From: Mucilaginibacter sp. SG564 | GTDB lineage: Bacteria; Bacteroidota; Bacteroidia; Sphingobacteriales; Sphingobacteriaceae | Length of the DNA: 55,048 nt | NCBI RefSeq assembly: GCF_013149275.1 | Contig: NZ_JABGNA010000020.1 | Location: forward strand, 1 to 55,048 | Direction: 5' to 3' | Shown here: positions 17,723 through 26,001 of the stretch, piece by piece | Numbering within the stretch: the first letter of the stretch is position 1 | Layout of the letters: each line of letters begins with the position of its first letter | Notes under the pieces: model-generated | Told to the model about the DNA's origin: nothing | The model's database searches: none | What the model saw: only the letters and a program-made list of their open reading frames with translations | Position numbers and translations under genes: made by a program

Positions 17723-18240
17723 GGCGTATAAAATTGGAGCAGCCAGCTATCGTTAGTCACATTCTGGTGAAAGAGCCACCAGTCACTGGAAAAAAAAAAT
17801 ATAAGGAACAGCGCTTGTAAGCCCGCCAGAGGGATTTGTTTGTTTTTGTTTACCGTCCACCAAACCAACTGGATCAGCGCGGTAAAGAAAAGGCTGCTTA
17901 CAAAAAAGAAGAGAAAGTTCAACACGGACAGGCTACAGGCGGGTACTAAAAAGAACAATAGATCTCCGCTTCCGAGGTGCCGTTTGGTGATGTTGACCAG
18001 GCGCCCGGATCTGATCCCTATATACAGGGTAAGCAGTAACAAAATAATGAGCAGCAGGCTGATATTGATCAACAGTTCCGGCCAGATATCCGCGAAAGTC
18101 ACATGGGATAGTAATCGCAATAGAATGCCTCCGCCCAATAGGAACGGAAAGATTATCCAGGAAACCGCACGATACCGAAGATCCTGTATCCATACGAGCC
18201 CCAGTAATAGCAACACCAGAATTTGTAAGTAAAGCTGCAC
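17713..18240 (-). CDS. Prepilin peptidase, short A24 form without methylase domain
   Basis: 175 residues, GTG start. About six membrane helices. The two catalytic aspartates of A24 peptidases are visible: Asp20 in WIQDLRYRAVSW and Asp93 in LGSGDLLFF (the GxGD motif). It lacks the N-terminal cytoplasmic domain with the methyltransferase and zinc cysteines found in PilD/GspO, so it should cleave but not methylate. It lies between gspG and gspE and overlaps gspE by 10 bases. The expected substrates are the four prepilin-like proteins of this operon. Confidence 0.88.
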   Translation of the reverse strand: MQLYLQILVLLLLGLVWIQDLRYRAVSWIIFPFLLGGGILLRLLSHVTFADIWPELLINISLLLIILLLLTLYIGIRSGRLVNITKRHLGSGDLLFFLVPACSLSVLNFLFFFVSSLFFTALIQLVWWTVNKNKQIPLAGLQALFLIFFFSSDWWLFHQNVTNDSWLLQFYTPWM

Positions 18241-18241
18241 G

Positions 18242-18667
18242 TTAATCCTTCGTCACTTCTTTCAATACTTTATTCTCGTCGATCTCCCAGACATCAAAGA
18301 CGCCATTGCCATTAAAATCTACTACCGAGGTTGCTCGTGCTTTAAATTCGGTATTGCTCGCGCTAATAATCTCGATCCGGTAATTGGCACGGGCATCTTT
18401 ACTATCGGTCACCAGTTTTTCCTGGACGAATCCTAACTCATCCATATCGGTCGTATATCTGGAATATTCGTAGAAATAGCTTTTTTCCAATGTCTGCAGG
18501 TGTTCCAGTTGTAGTTTGGCCTCGGTCGATTTTGCCCGGGTAACTACGGTTAACAGGTAAGGTAAGGCCAGGAACGACAGGATGCCGATAATGATCAGCA
18601 CGACCAGGATCTCTGACATGGTATAGGCTTTTAAACGTTTGTTTAATTTAGGTTTAAGGTACTTCAC
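18242..18667 (-). CDS. gspG: Major pseudopilin GspG-like
   Basis: 141 residues. The start codon is GTG. The leader ends LKA, then YTMSEILVVLIIIGILSFLA with Glu at +5. The soluble domain has LEKSYFYEYSRYTTDMDELG, matching the GspG/PilA pattern, and DFNGNGVFDVWEID (about 118-131), an acidic turn like the calcium site of GspG. First gene of the operon, as usual for an abundant subunit. The -1 residue is Ala and +1 is Tyr, unlike the canonical Gly-Phe. Confidence 0.88.
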   Translation of the reverse strand: MKYLKPKLNKRLKAYTMSEILVVLIIIGILSFLALPYLLTVVTRAKSTEAKLQLEHLQTLEKSYFYEYSRYTTDMDELGFVQEKLVTDSKDARANYRIEIISASNTEFKARATSVVDFNGNGVFDVWEIDENKVLKEVTKD

Positions 18668-19195
18668 AAAATTATCCCAATGACTTAACGGCCACTAAGA
18701 TAAGTAATAATATAATATATTCGACAAAAAAAAATATTTGTTACAAACAATACTTTTCATTATTTGTAGGGGGCCTTCTGAAGACCGGAAAAAGCCTGGT
18801 AGGGACATTTAGGAAGACCCGTAGCGTATTGCCTGGGATCGATTTAGATACCGGTCTACAGGACCAAATTACCGTGGTCCCCCTGTTGTATTGTTCTCCG
18901 GGCTGCCGTCATGTTTTTCAAAAGATAGAATCTGCGCCTATTATCATGCGGGCAGGAAGATATAGATGCAACCATACCGGATTTTGAGGGTTATTAACAG
19001 GCTTCCAATTTGGGCCGGTTGGGGTTTCTGGACGGGACAATCCCATTTTTTAACTGAAAAAATAGGGATAGTTCATAAGTTTTTTTATTTGTTTAAAAGT
19101 TTGTTGCTATTTCTTCATCGCTAAACTGTTCACGTAAATCGAAAGGTACGGGAGCCAGCTACAGGTACCTTAGTGCAAATGGCCAGGAAGGGTAA
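18668..19195. other. 528-bp intergenic stretch upstream of the secretion operon
   Basis: AT-rich next to gspG, with long A/T runs at 18700-18760 that probably hold the operon promoter; I found no unambiguous promoter boxes. The part from 18770 to 19195 has mixed composition with no convincing gene, RNA or repeat. Confidence 0.5.
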
Positions 19196-20254
19196 TTACA
19201 GCCATTTGCTAAACCAATCCAGTGCCATTTTAAAATGTTCAGTCGTGGAGGTATGGAATAGTTTAGGGGTAGTATCACGACTTATTTTGTTGGCCGCATT
19301 TTTGGAGCGGTAAGCCTGCATGGCCGACGCATAAGCGATATTGGCGCCGGGTAGCGGACAGTTTGGATCGTTTTCGGTGCCGAGAACCAGCAGGGGGCGT
19401 GGTGCTATGAGTCGTAGTAATGACGGGCAGTCAAATTCCCCGGTAATATGGGGCAGCAATTTATCCCATACTGCTTTTACATTCTGTTTGTTTACGGCCG
19501 AATCGCCCAGGTCTTTAGCCGCCTGCAGGTGTGTACCCCGGATCGTACCTGCACGCCCCTGCCATTGGTCATTAACCAAAGACCATTGAAAGCTTTGTAC
19601 GGAAATATCCAGCACGATCACCCTGATCCGCGGGTCCACCGAGGCGGCAAGCCATGTTTCTATTCCGCCCATGGAGATACCACCCATGCCTATGCGGTTG
19701 GGATCGACATCAGGCCTGCTGGTGAGGTAATCGGTCACCCGCCACAGGTCAAAAGCGGTGTCAAATAAAAAGGGATGGGTTTGATGGGCCCTGTCTTTGT
19801 TTTCCCATGCAGCGGTTGCAGCGGCCACGTATTCCCTTGAACCATGCGCTCCCCCGGCGATCCGTTCACCATGAAAGCGGGCATCAATAGAGACACCCAT
19901 AATACCTCTTTTAACCAGCTGGTATAAAAACTTCCTGTTATCTTCCTTTTTGCCGCCCGTGCCGTGTAAAAAAATAACCGCAGGGTATAACCGCATACCT
20001 GTAGCTGGTTTATAAATCAGGATAGGTATCCGCTCGTTCTTTTCGCTGTAAATAAAGCCGTGCTCGATGATAACCGAATCTGTTTGAATTACGTCGAAGG
20101 CGGGGTTTAACGGAACACGTGGGCGCTCCAGAAGCTTTTTGAAGTCAGCCGCCACCTGGTCGGTGGCAGGGTAATCAATTTGCTGTGCGGCAGAGGACAG
20201 TACGCGCAACACGAATAGCATGCTGACGCAAAATACTTTGATCTTAAACGGCAT
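19196..20254 (-). CDS. Exported alpha/beta hydrolase (dienelactone hydrolase/acetyl-esterase-like)
   Basis: 352 residues from ATG 20254, which starts a clean signal peptide (MPFKIKVFCVSMLFVLRVLS). The first ATG upstream adds a polar tail. YPAVIFLHGTGGKKED gives the HGxG oxyanion region and RIGMGGISMGGIETW the GxSxG nucleophile elbow. ENDPNCP supplies Asp and TSTTEHFKM the His. A fully competent serine hydrolase facing the periplasm, similar to acetyl-xylan-esterase or prolyl-oligopeptidase-like peptidase families. The substrate is unknown and no polysaccharide cluster is adjacent. Confidence 0.85.
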   Translation of the reverse strand: MPFKIKVFCVSMLFVLRVLSSAAQQIDYPATDQVAADFKKLLERPRVPLNPAFDVIQTDSVIIEHGFIYSEKNERIPILIYKPATGMRLYPAVIFLHGTGGKKEDNRKFLYQLVKRGIMGVSIDARFHGERIAGGAHGSREYVAAATAAWENKDRAHQTHPFLFDTAFDLWRVTDYLTSRPDVDPNRIGMGGISMGGIETWLAASVDPRIRVIVLDISVQSFQWSLVNDQWQGRAGTIRGTHLQAAKDLGDSAVNKQNVKAVWDKLLPHITGEFDCPSLLRLIAPRPLLVLGTENDPNCPLPGANIAYASAMQAYRSKNAANKISRDTTPKLFHTSTTEHFKMALDWFSKWL

Positions 20255-20343
20255 ATGGGAATGGATTTGCGAATACAAGGTATAAAACACAGGGCTTAAT
20301 TATTGTAACAATATGAATATGACTAGGGCGTCAAAGATGAGAT

Positions 20344-21537
20344 TTACCGGAAAGCCCGGGTGATAACTTCCAGATAAATCGGGTGATTGGATTTCTTAAA
20401 GTCAACGTCCCTGCATTGGTTGAATTGGACGAATGCTTGTAATGCCCTTATTATTTCCCCGAGCCCGGTTTCGCTGAGTTCGACGGCCTCGAAGTGTAAA
20501 TTATGGACGATGAATAGTTTTTGTTTACGGTCGGCTTTGGCATCCATCCGGGCAACAAAAGTATCACCCAGCAATATAGGCAAAGAGAAGTAGCCATACT
20601 TCCGTTTGGCGGCCGGTACAAAACATTCGATCTGGTAATCGAAATTAAAGAAATCCCTTAAGCGGTGCCGGAAGACATTCAGGATATCAAAGGGGGAGAG
20701 AATAAAGGCTTCGCCTGACAGCTCGATTTCCGTTTTTTGTTCGGGTAACATATACAACTGGGCATTTTTCAGCCCCTCGACGATGACCGTTTTTAGCTCA
20801 CCGGCCTCGACCATTTTTTGCAGTTCTTTTTTAACCAGATTGCCTTTTACACGGCGGGCGCGCCAGGCTATTTCCTTCGCGTATCCGATGCCCAGGGCAC
20901 CTAAAGTAAGGCGGATCACCTGGCGGGCGAACTCTTCGGGATCAGGTATGGTTTGATCTATATCTGCCGGGATGAGGTTGTGGGGGAGGTCATAGATTTT
21001 ATGAAATGCTTTTGTGCGGCGGATCATCAACTCACCGTTAAGGTAAAGCCGTTCAAGCGCTATTTTGGCTGGGCGCCAGTCCCACCAACCCGAGCTGGCC
21101 TCCTGGCGGTCATTTTCAAAATCCCCGACCATCATTGGACCTTCGCGTTCCACCCGGTCCAATATCTGCTTCATCAGATGGCGTTCCGGTTTGGTCAGCA
21201 GTTTTTGCTGTGTGGCAAAGGCTTGCTTGACCGGTAGTGAAAAACGGAAGTCGGGCATAGGGAGATAACCGGCATCAGAGGTGAAGTATTCAAAAATCCG
21301 GCCATCTTCGGTCAATTCCGTTAACCATTCGGGCTTGTAGTCTGGTATGCGCGTGGCCATGACATGGTGATGAGCCCGTTCTACTACATAATTAGTATCC
21401 AATTGTACAAAACCCAGGTGGGTGATCAGCCGGTAAACGGCTGCTATACCCGTTCCAAACTGTGCTTTCCTGGAGAGCCCTGCGGCCTCAAGTATGATCT
21501 TGCGTGCCTGGGCTTTGTTAAGTATAATAGATTCCAT
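20344..21537 (-). CDS. Winged-helix DNA glycosylase of the YcaQ/AlkZ family
   Basis: 397 residues from ATG 21537. The longer frame from 21588 would add a leader overlapping the next gene. The family (HTH_42, AlkZ-like) is seen from LGFVQLDTNYVVERAHHHVM (42-60), the segment with the Q-x-D catalytic motif (Gln45, Asp47) of YcaQ-type enzymes, followed by EYFTSDAGYLPM and a C-terminal beta barrel. YcaQ unhooks DNA interstrand crosslinks and excises alkylated bases. It is probably a housekeeping or stress repair gene unrelated to its neighbours. Confidence 0.88.
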   Translation of the reverse strand: MESIILNKAQARKIILEAAGLSRKAQFGTGIAAVYRLITHLGFVQLDTNYVVERAHHHVMATRIPDYKPEWLTELTEDGRIFEYFTSDAGYLPMPDFRFSLPVKQAFATQQKLLTKPERHLMKQILDRVEREGPMMVGDFENDRQEASSGWWDWRPAKIALERLYLNGELMIRRTKAFHKIYDLPHNLIPADIDQTIPDPEEFARQVIRLTLGALGIGYAKEIAWRARRVKGNLVKKELQKMVEAGELKTVIVEGLKNAQLYMLPEQKTEIELSGEAFILSPFDILNVFRHRLRDFFNFDYQIECFVPAAKRKYGYFSLPILLGDTFVARMDAKADRKQKLFIVHNLHFEAVELSETGLGEIIRALQAFVQFNQCRDVDFKKSNHPIYLEVITRAFR

Positions 21538-21587
21538 TATGCTAAAATACCGAAAAATATAGATGGGATTCACCATGGGGAAGTCCA

Positions 21588-22442
21588 TTAATGATGGTCC
21601 GGCACATGATAGATATATTTATTAAGGATATAACTGCTCAGTCGTAGCAGGTGTCTGCTGGTATCGACCGGATGGTTCCCACTGGCGGTATAAAATTCTA
21701 TCCGCCCATTAATTTTGATATACCAGACAGATCCCAAGGAATGCGGTGTAAGGGTATCGGGCTGGGTAATGCGTCTGAAGTGGGTGATTTTCTGCATATC
21801 CAGTAGATAAAACGGGGTTTCACCAGGCGGTTGATTACAGGGGACGGCTTGATAATGGTCCTTATCCCAGTACATACATCCCCCCTTTATCGATGTAGAT
21901 GCTGGTTTTAATATAAAATAAGTCGTGATACCAACGATGGTGGCGGAGGCTGCTAAAAGGATGAGCTTTCCGGGCTTTTTTATAGAAGGGATTAATCCTG
22001 CTGGTCCGGGAAGCTGGGATGACCGGGTATCTACGAGTTGTTCCGGTGCATCCATTTTGGGTCTGCTCAGGGCTGGCTGAGCCGGGTATGGTTCCCCCGG
22101 ACGGAAGGGCCTGGGTTCGAAATCAATGAGCCAGGCCAGTAGCTCAATATTCTTTTCACTGGTCCGGCGCTGGCCGCTTTGTTTTAGATAGGTAACCAGC
22201 GGCCTGAATTTATCGGGGTCGGTTTTCCTGATCGCGTTTCTATAGCTTGCCGGATCCTCCTGCCGATCAAAAAAGGAGTGGAGTAAATTTTCGTCTTTCC
22301 GGTGATATCTTTTTTCGCAGACACGGAGGCATTCCGCTTTGAGCCGGGCGGCCGTGGGATGGCTCAGATGGAACGGGAGTTCGTTCTGCGCTTTCTTGTC
22401 GTGATAGGTTTGTAACACGAGTGCTTGATAATCAGCAAACAT
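21588..22442 (-). CDS. Single-pass membrane protein of unknown family, paralogue of 35559-36452
   Basis: 284 residues. Residues 1-115 are a soluble helical domain with HLSHPTAARLKAECLRVCEK, LLHSFFDRQED and IELLAWLIDFEPRPF. One membrane helix follows at about 165-183 (LILLAASATIVGITTYFIL), then a C-terminal domain with CMYWDKDHYQAVPCNQ, DTLTPHSLGSVWYIK and IEFYTASGNHPVD. The same architecture and motifs recur in the protein at 35559-36452. I know no function. It is divergent from the two-component gene cluster and may share its regulatory region with the 20-bp repeats. Confidence 0.75.
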   Translation of the reverse strand: MFADYQALVLQTYHDKKAQNELPFHLSHPTAARLKAECLRVCEKRYHRKDENLLHSFFDRQEDPASYRNAIRKTDPDKFRPLVTYLKQSGQRRTSEKNIELLAWLIDFEPRPFRPGEPYPAQPALSRPKMDAPEQLVDTRSSQLPGPAGLIPSIKKPGKLILLAASATIVGITTYFILKPASTSIKGGCMYWDKDHYQAVPCNQPPGETPFYLLDMQKITHFRRITQPDTLTPHSLGSVWYIKINGRIEFYTASGNHPVDTSRHLLRLSSYILNKYIYHVPDHH

Positions 22443-22478
22443 CTTTCAACTTTTTTAAGGTAAAGCTAAGGTAAATTC

Positions 22479-22538
22479 AGGAATACCGGAGGCATTTCAG
22501 GAATTCTTCCGGAATTATAGGAATTACCGGAATTCCTT
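22479..22538 (+). repeat. Three 20-bp-period direct repeats (candidate operator)
   Basis: AGGAAT recurs at 22479, 22499 and 22519, exactly 20 bases apart, each followed by a CCGGA within 4-7 bases (units begin AGGAATACCGGA, AGGAATTCTTCCGGA, AGGAATTACCGGA). The array lies between divergent genes and ends just before a TAnnTTTG promoter. This is the geometry of cooperative activator or repressor sites. Confidence 0.55.
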
Positions 22539-22570
22539 GCTTTTAAGTGTTTTAGGCCCCCATACCTTTG
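22537..22570 (+). promoter_or_regulatory. Bacteroidota-type promoter (TTG ... TACCTTTG)
   Basis: TACCTTTG at 22563-22570 matches the -7 consensus TAnnTTTG. A TTG at 22537 is the -33 candidate, 23 bases upstream, slightly wide. It would drive the small secreted peptide gene, with a leader of about 235 nt. Confidence 0.5.
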
Positions 22571-22750
22571 TTTCGAAATCAGCAATGAGCCCGGTTCGCT
22601 ACCGGGGCCATTTATACAAAACTGGTTTCGTCAGAGCAAAGAAAGCGGGGGCTGATAGCCGGCTTGGGAAGCAGTTAAAGGTTTCCGCGATCAATGCTCA
22701 CACTTCCCAAAAAAATGTGAGAGGCGCCTCTTACGCGGTTTGCAGCGCTG

Positions 22751-22773
22751 TCCCCGGGAACAGTTCCCGGGGA
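22751..22773 (+). promoter_or_regulatory. Perfect 11-bp inverted repeat in leader of small-peptide gene
   Basis: TCCCCGGGAAC and GTTCCCGGGGA are exact reverse complements separated by one base, with an outer TGCAG/CTGCA pair at 22741 and 22777. In RNA it makes a very stable hairpin 38 nt upstream of the start codon at 22812. In DNA it could be a protein site. Without a U-tract it is not a typical terminator. Confidence 0.5.
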
Positions 22774-22811
22774 TGCCTGCAGGATTTATTCACCTTTTAA
22801 ATTTTTTGAAA

Positions 22812-22964
22812 ATGTTTGAGCTATTTTTTGCGCTCTTCCTGGCATACTCATGCCCTGCGCAACACCATAATACCCATCCGAATAATATAACCATCGTAGC
22901 CCAGGATGATACTGGCGGGGAAAACGGACATGTTCCGCCGGGGATTACACCTCCGAATCCCTAA
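22812..22964 (+). CDS. Small secreted peptide upstream of two-component genes
   Basis: 50 codons, too short for many gene finders. MFELFFALFLAYSCPAQ looks like a signal peptide, leaving a mature peptide of about 33 residues rich in His, Asn, Gly and Pro (HTHPNNITIVAQDDTGGENG, ending PPGITPPNP). It lies between the promoter at 22563 and a strong terminator at 22981, so it has its own transcript. The histidine kinase gene follows. No family known; a role as signal or sensor partner is a guess. Confidence 0.55.
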   Translation: MFELFFALFLAYSCPAQHHNTHPNNITIVAQDDTGGENGHVPPGITPPNP

Positions 22965-22980
22965 GGTTATATGGACCAGC

Positions 22981-23012
22981 GTAAGGCAAGAGTGATCTTG
23001 CCTTACTTTTTT
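22981..23012 (+). terminator. Strong intrinsic terminator
   Basis: A perfect 10-bp stem (GTAAGGCAAG / CTTGCCTTAC) with a six-base loop and six T residues. It ends the small-peptide transcript before the kinase gene. Confidence 0.85.
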
Positions 23013-23083
23013 GGTGACTATCCCGCCTGGTAAGGCTCCTAATTAACAGTTTTAATTTTTTATTTTAGATCAAAATTTAACTG

Positions 23084-24757
23084 TTGAAAAAGCGCTTATT
23101 TCTTTTATTGCTGCTGGTGCAGGGCCTGCTGTCCTGCCAAACGAAAAATCCGCCCCCCGGGAAGCCGGTTAAAACCGCGGATTATAAAAAAGCAGAGTCT
23201 TTTTTATACCGGCAGAATGATTCCGCTTATTATTATTTCAATAAGGTCGTGGCTGTCTCGAAAGATAGCCTGCAGATCGCTATGGCCTACAATAATATGG
23301 CGGTGATCCAGTCCGACGCGGGGGATTATTTTGGGAGCCAGGAAAGCCTGGCGACCTCGCTGAGGTTTTTAGACGAGGAGAAGGAAAAAAACTATCCCTG
23401 TCTTTCCTCGGATTATAATGAACTTGGTGTGACCAATGTGAACCTGAAAAATTATGAGGCGGCGCTTCCTTTTTATGACCAGGCGATCCGGTTTACCAGG
23501 AAGGAGGCTTTCAAGCGGATTTTTCTGAATAATAAGGCTTTGGCCCTGGAGAAAAAGGGGGATTACGTGGGGGCATTGGCCCTATACCGCTCAACCATCA
23601 GCCAGACGCCGAAGAACGGAAAAGAATATGCCCGGATATTATCCAATATGGCCAGGACCCGATGGCTGCAGCGACCGGGATATAACGCGGCTCCTGAGCT
23701 ATTAACGGCGCTTCGGATTCGTCAACGGGAGAAAGATCTCTGGGGGCAGAATGCCAGCTATGCGCATCTGGCTGATTATTATGCGATGCTGAAACCAGAT
23801 TCGGCTTTTCGGTATGCCGGGGAAATGTATAGGGTAGCAAGGCTTATTGCAAGCCCGGATGACCAGCTCGAGGCCCTGCAAAAACTGGTCAGGCTCGGTC
23901 CCCCGGAGGCCATAAAGGGCTACTTTTTCCGTTATCAGCAGCTCAGCGATAGTTTGCAGGCTGCGCGGAACGCGGCGAAGAATCAATTTGCCTTTATTCG
24001 TTATGATGTAGAAAAAAACAAGGCGGATAAACTGAAATTCCAGCGGGACAATACGGAAAAGAAATACCAGCTTGTGCGGCAGCGTATCCTGCTTTATGGG
24101 CTTATTTTGGCGGTTCTGGCCGGGGTGGTTTTCGCCGTGTTCTGGTACCGCAAGCGAAAGCAGCGCTTAGAACTGGAGGCCCAACGGGCGATCTCGGAAC
24201 ATCAATTCCGGACTTCGAAAAAAGTACATGACGTAGTGGCCAATGGTTTGTACCGGATCATGTCCGAAATCGAATATCAGCACGCGATCGATAAAGAACA
24301 GTTATTGGACCGCATTGAGGTGTTGTACGAGCAATCGCGTGATATTTCGTATGAAAAGCAATCTGTCGCGGAAGATAATTTCCAGGACCAGGTGACAGCC
24401 TTGTTGATGGCTTTTGCGAATGCAGGCACCAAAGTAGGTATGGTGGGCAATGCGCGGGATATCTGGGAAAACGTTAGCGCGCCGGTCCGGGAAGAGGTAC
24501 TGCACATCCTGCAGGAGTTGATGGTCAATATGGCCAAACACAGCCAGGCTGCCCATGTGGTTGTCCGGTTTGCGCGGGAAGAGAACAAGGTGGAGATTCA
24601 TTATGCGGATGACGGGCTGGGCTTTCCTGCCCAAGTCACGTATGGTAACGGGCTTCGAAATACGGGAAACCGTATAGACCATATACACGGGGCTATTACC
24701 TTTGACACATCTGCGGAAAAAGGCCTCCAGATACAGGTTTCTTTTCCCGTGGCTTAA
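23084..24757 (+). CDS. Lipoprotein-type TPR sensor histidine kinase
   Basis: 557 residues, TTG start giving a lipoprotein signal peptide MKKRLFLLLLLVQGLLSC (Cys18). Residues 35-290 contain tetratricopeptide-like repeats (NNMAVIQSDAGDYFGSQESL, NELGVTNVNLKNYEAALPFY). A membrane helix lies at 335-355, then the dimerisation helix with phospho-accepting His382 in SKKVHDVVANGLYRIM, and a HATPase domain with N box ELMVNMAKH and glycine boxes DDGLGF and GNGLRNTGN. This is the NarX/DesK-type kinase architecture common in Bacteroidota, with the sensor outside the cytoplasm. The response regulator follows after 10 bases, so they form a pair. Confidence 0.9.
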   Translation: MKKRLFLLLLLVQGLLSCQTKNPPPGKPVKTADYKKAESFLYRQNDSAYYYFNKVVAVSKDSLQIAMAYNNMAVIQSDAGDYFGSQESLATSLRFLDEEKEKNYPCLSSDYNELGVTNVNLKNYEAALPFYDQAIRFTRKEAFKRIFLNNKALALEKKGDYVGALALYRSTISQTPKNGKEYARILSNMARTRWLQRPGYNAAPELLTALRIRQREKDLWGQNASYAHLADYYAMLKPDSAFRYAGEMYRVARLIASPDDQLEALQKLVRLGPPEAIKGYFFRYQQLSDSLQAARNAAKNQFAFIRYDVEKNKADKLKFQRDNTEKKYQLVRQRILLYGLILAVLAGVVFAVFWYRKRKQRLELEAQRAISEHQFRTSKKVHDVVANGLYRIMSEIEYQHAIDKEQLLDRIEVLYEQSRDISYEKQSVAEDNFQDQVTALLMAFANAGTKVGMVGNARDIWENVSAPVREEVLHILQELMVNMAKHSQAAHVVVRFAREENKVEIHYADDGLGFPAQVTYGNGLRNTGNRIDHIHGAITFDTSAEKGLQIQVSFPVA

Positions 24758-24767
24758 TCGATCAATT

Positions 24768-25433
24768 ATGTTCCAAAATGTATTAATTGCTGAAGATCAT
24801 GAGCACACGAGTATTTCGGTGCGGAAGACGCTTGAGGACCTGGGTATCCTAAGTCCGCGTTATGCCTATTATTGTGATGACGCGCTGATGTGGGTGAAAA
24901 AAGGTATTCAGGAAGGTAATCCTTATGATTTACTGATCACCGATCTTTCTTTTGATGCAGATCACCGGGAGCAGAGGATTCCCGGTGGAGCTGAACTCAT
25001 TCAGGCGGCCAAGCAAATACAACCTGATCTAAAAACCCTTGTCTTTTCGGCGGAAAGTAAGGTTGCTGTGATCGACGGCCTTTTTAAGGTGCAGGGTATT
25101 AACGGCTATGTGCGCAAGGCAAGGTATGATGCGCAGGAGCTGAAAGCCGCGATGGAGGAAATTTATAAGGGTAAGCTGCATTTTCCCGCCCATTTCCGGG
25201 AAATGAACAGACAGAAAAATGCTTATGCGTTCAGTAACCTGGACATCACTATTATTTCGCTGCTGGCACAGGGCGTGCTTCAAAAAGATATCCCGGCTTA
25301 TTTAGCGCAAAATCAGATCCGGCCATCCGGTTTGAGCAGTGTGGAAAAACGATTGAACCAGATGAAAGAGGTTCTGGAGTTTTCGAAAAATGAGCAATTG
25401 GTGGCCTTCTGTAAGGATATGGGGATGATTTGA
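24768..25433 (+). CDS. Response regulator, receiver plus helix-turn-helix-like output domain
   Basis: 221 residues from ATG 24768; the longer frame overlapping the kinase is an artefact. The receiver domain has Glu9-Asp10, phospho-acceptor Asp59 in YDLLITDLSF, Ser in LVFSAES and Lys in YVRKARYD. The C-terminal segment (about 165-221, LDITIISLLAQGVLQKDIPA to SSVEKRLNQMKEVLEF) has the spacing of a LuxR/NarL helix-turn-helix but is degenerate. It should bind DNA when phosphorylated by the upstream kinase. Targets could be the 20-bp repeats at 22479 or the palindromes at 26002, 33096 and 48045; this is inference. Confidence 0.85.
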   Translation: MFQNVLIAEDHEHTSISVRKTLEDLGILSPRYAYYCDDALMWVKKGIQEGNPYDLLITDLSFDADHREQRIPGGAELIQAAKQIQPDLKTLVFSAESKVAVIDGLFKVQGINGYVRKARYDAQELKAAMEEIYKGKLHFPAHFREMNRQKNAYAFSNLDITIISLLAQGVLQKDIPAYLAQNQIRPSGLSSVEKRLNQMKEVLEFSKNEQLVAFCKDMGMI

Positions 25434-25438
25434 TTGTT

Positions 25439-25862
25439 TCAGAACACTTTCTGCGCAAATATGTCACAGGGTTTCTCGTTTGGATCTACATGAGAAGGTC
25501 GTTGGTTTGAACCCAGTTTCGGGATGTCAATATCAATGTATTTCTTAACAGCTTCGTCATCTTTGCTCTTATAACTGATAGGAGCTTACGACCATCCAAC
25601 CCTTTCTTTTCTTGCGCGTTGCACGCTAAACAAGGTGTTGAGGACACGGCGGTCGTTTTCGATTTCGAGCCCTGTCATCATTTTATTTTCCGGCAGAGAC
25701 ATGCCCAATGGCTGTTCGATAGCTTGTGGTGCGACACCCACGGATTACAATATACAAATCATTTGATAGTTCTCGGGCGCATTCCTGCTGAAGCGGTCCC
25801 ATTTCGTGAGTAGTATTAGATCGATCTGATCTTTTCGACGCCTTAGATATTTTGCCAAATGG
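25439..25862 (-). pseudogene. Decayed serine recombinase (resolvase) gene
   Basis: Minus-strand fragments in several frames match a Bacteroidota serine recombinase: YLRRRKDQIDLILLTKWDRFSRNAPENY is the catalytic-domain helix region, ENDRRVLNTLFSVQRARKE the start of the linker, and APISYKSKDDEAVKKYIDI the Recombinase-domain start. Frameshifts and stops separate the pieces, and both ends are missing. This scar of a mobile element lies between the two-component pair and unit A. Confidence 0.7.
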
Positions 25863-26001
25863 TAAAAAAAATACGAAATGTCGAAAATGCTTTTTGGGTC
25901 AGGAAATCAGAATGATTCTTACCGGGAGAAAAGGAAGTCTAATAAATGAAGTGCTGTGTCGCAAAATTAGGGTATCGAAAATAGATTCGCTGTTTTTGCT
26001 T

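Noticed and set aside
18770..19195. Possible small gene or RNA upstream of the hydrolase gene
   Set aside because: No frame with protein-like composition and no hairpin with a T-run. Nothing could be supported.
22519..22541. A fourth copy of the palindrome-promoter before TACCTTTG at 22563
   Set aside because: TTACCGGAATTCC at 22524 looks faintly similar, but it is 39 rather than 37 bases from the -7 box and lacks the CCCGTAA half.
22537..22800. Open frame of 87 codons over the leader of the secreted peptide gene (possible 71-residue start at 22585)
   Set aside because: It lies over the promoter and the inverted repeat, has no protein-like composition, and no good start context. Leader RNA is the better reading.
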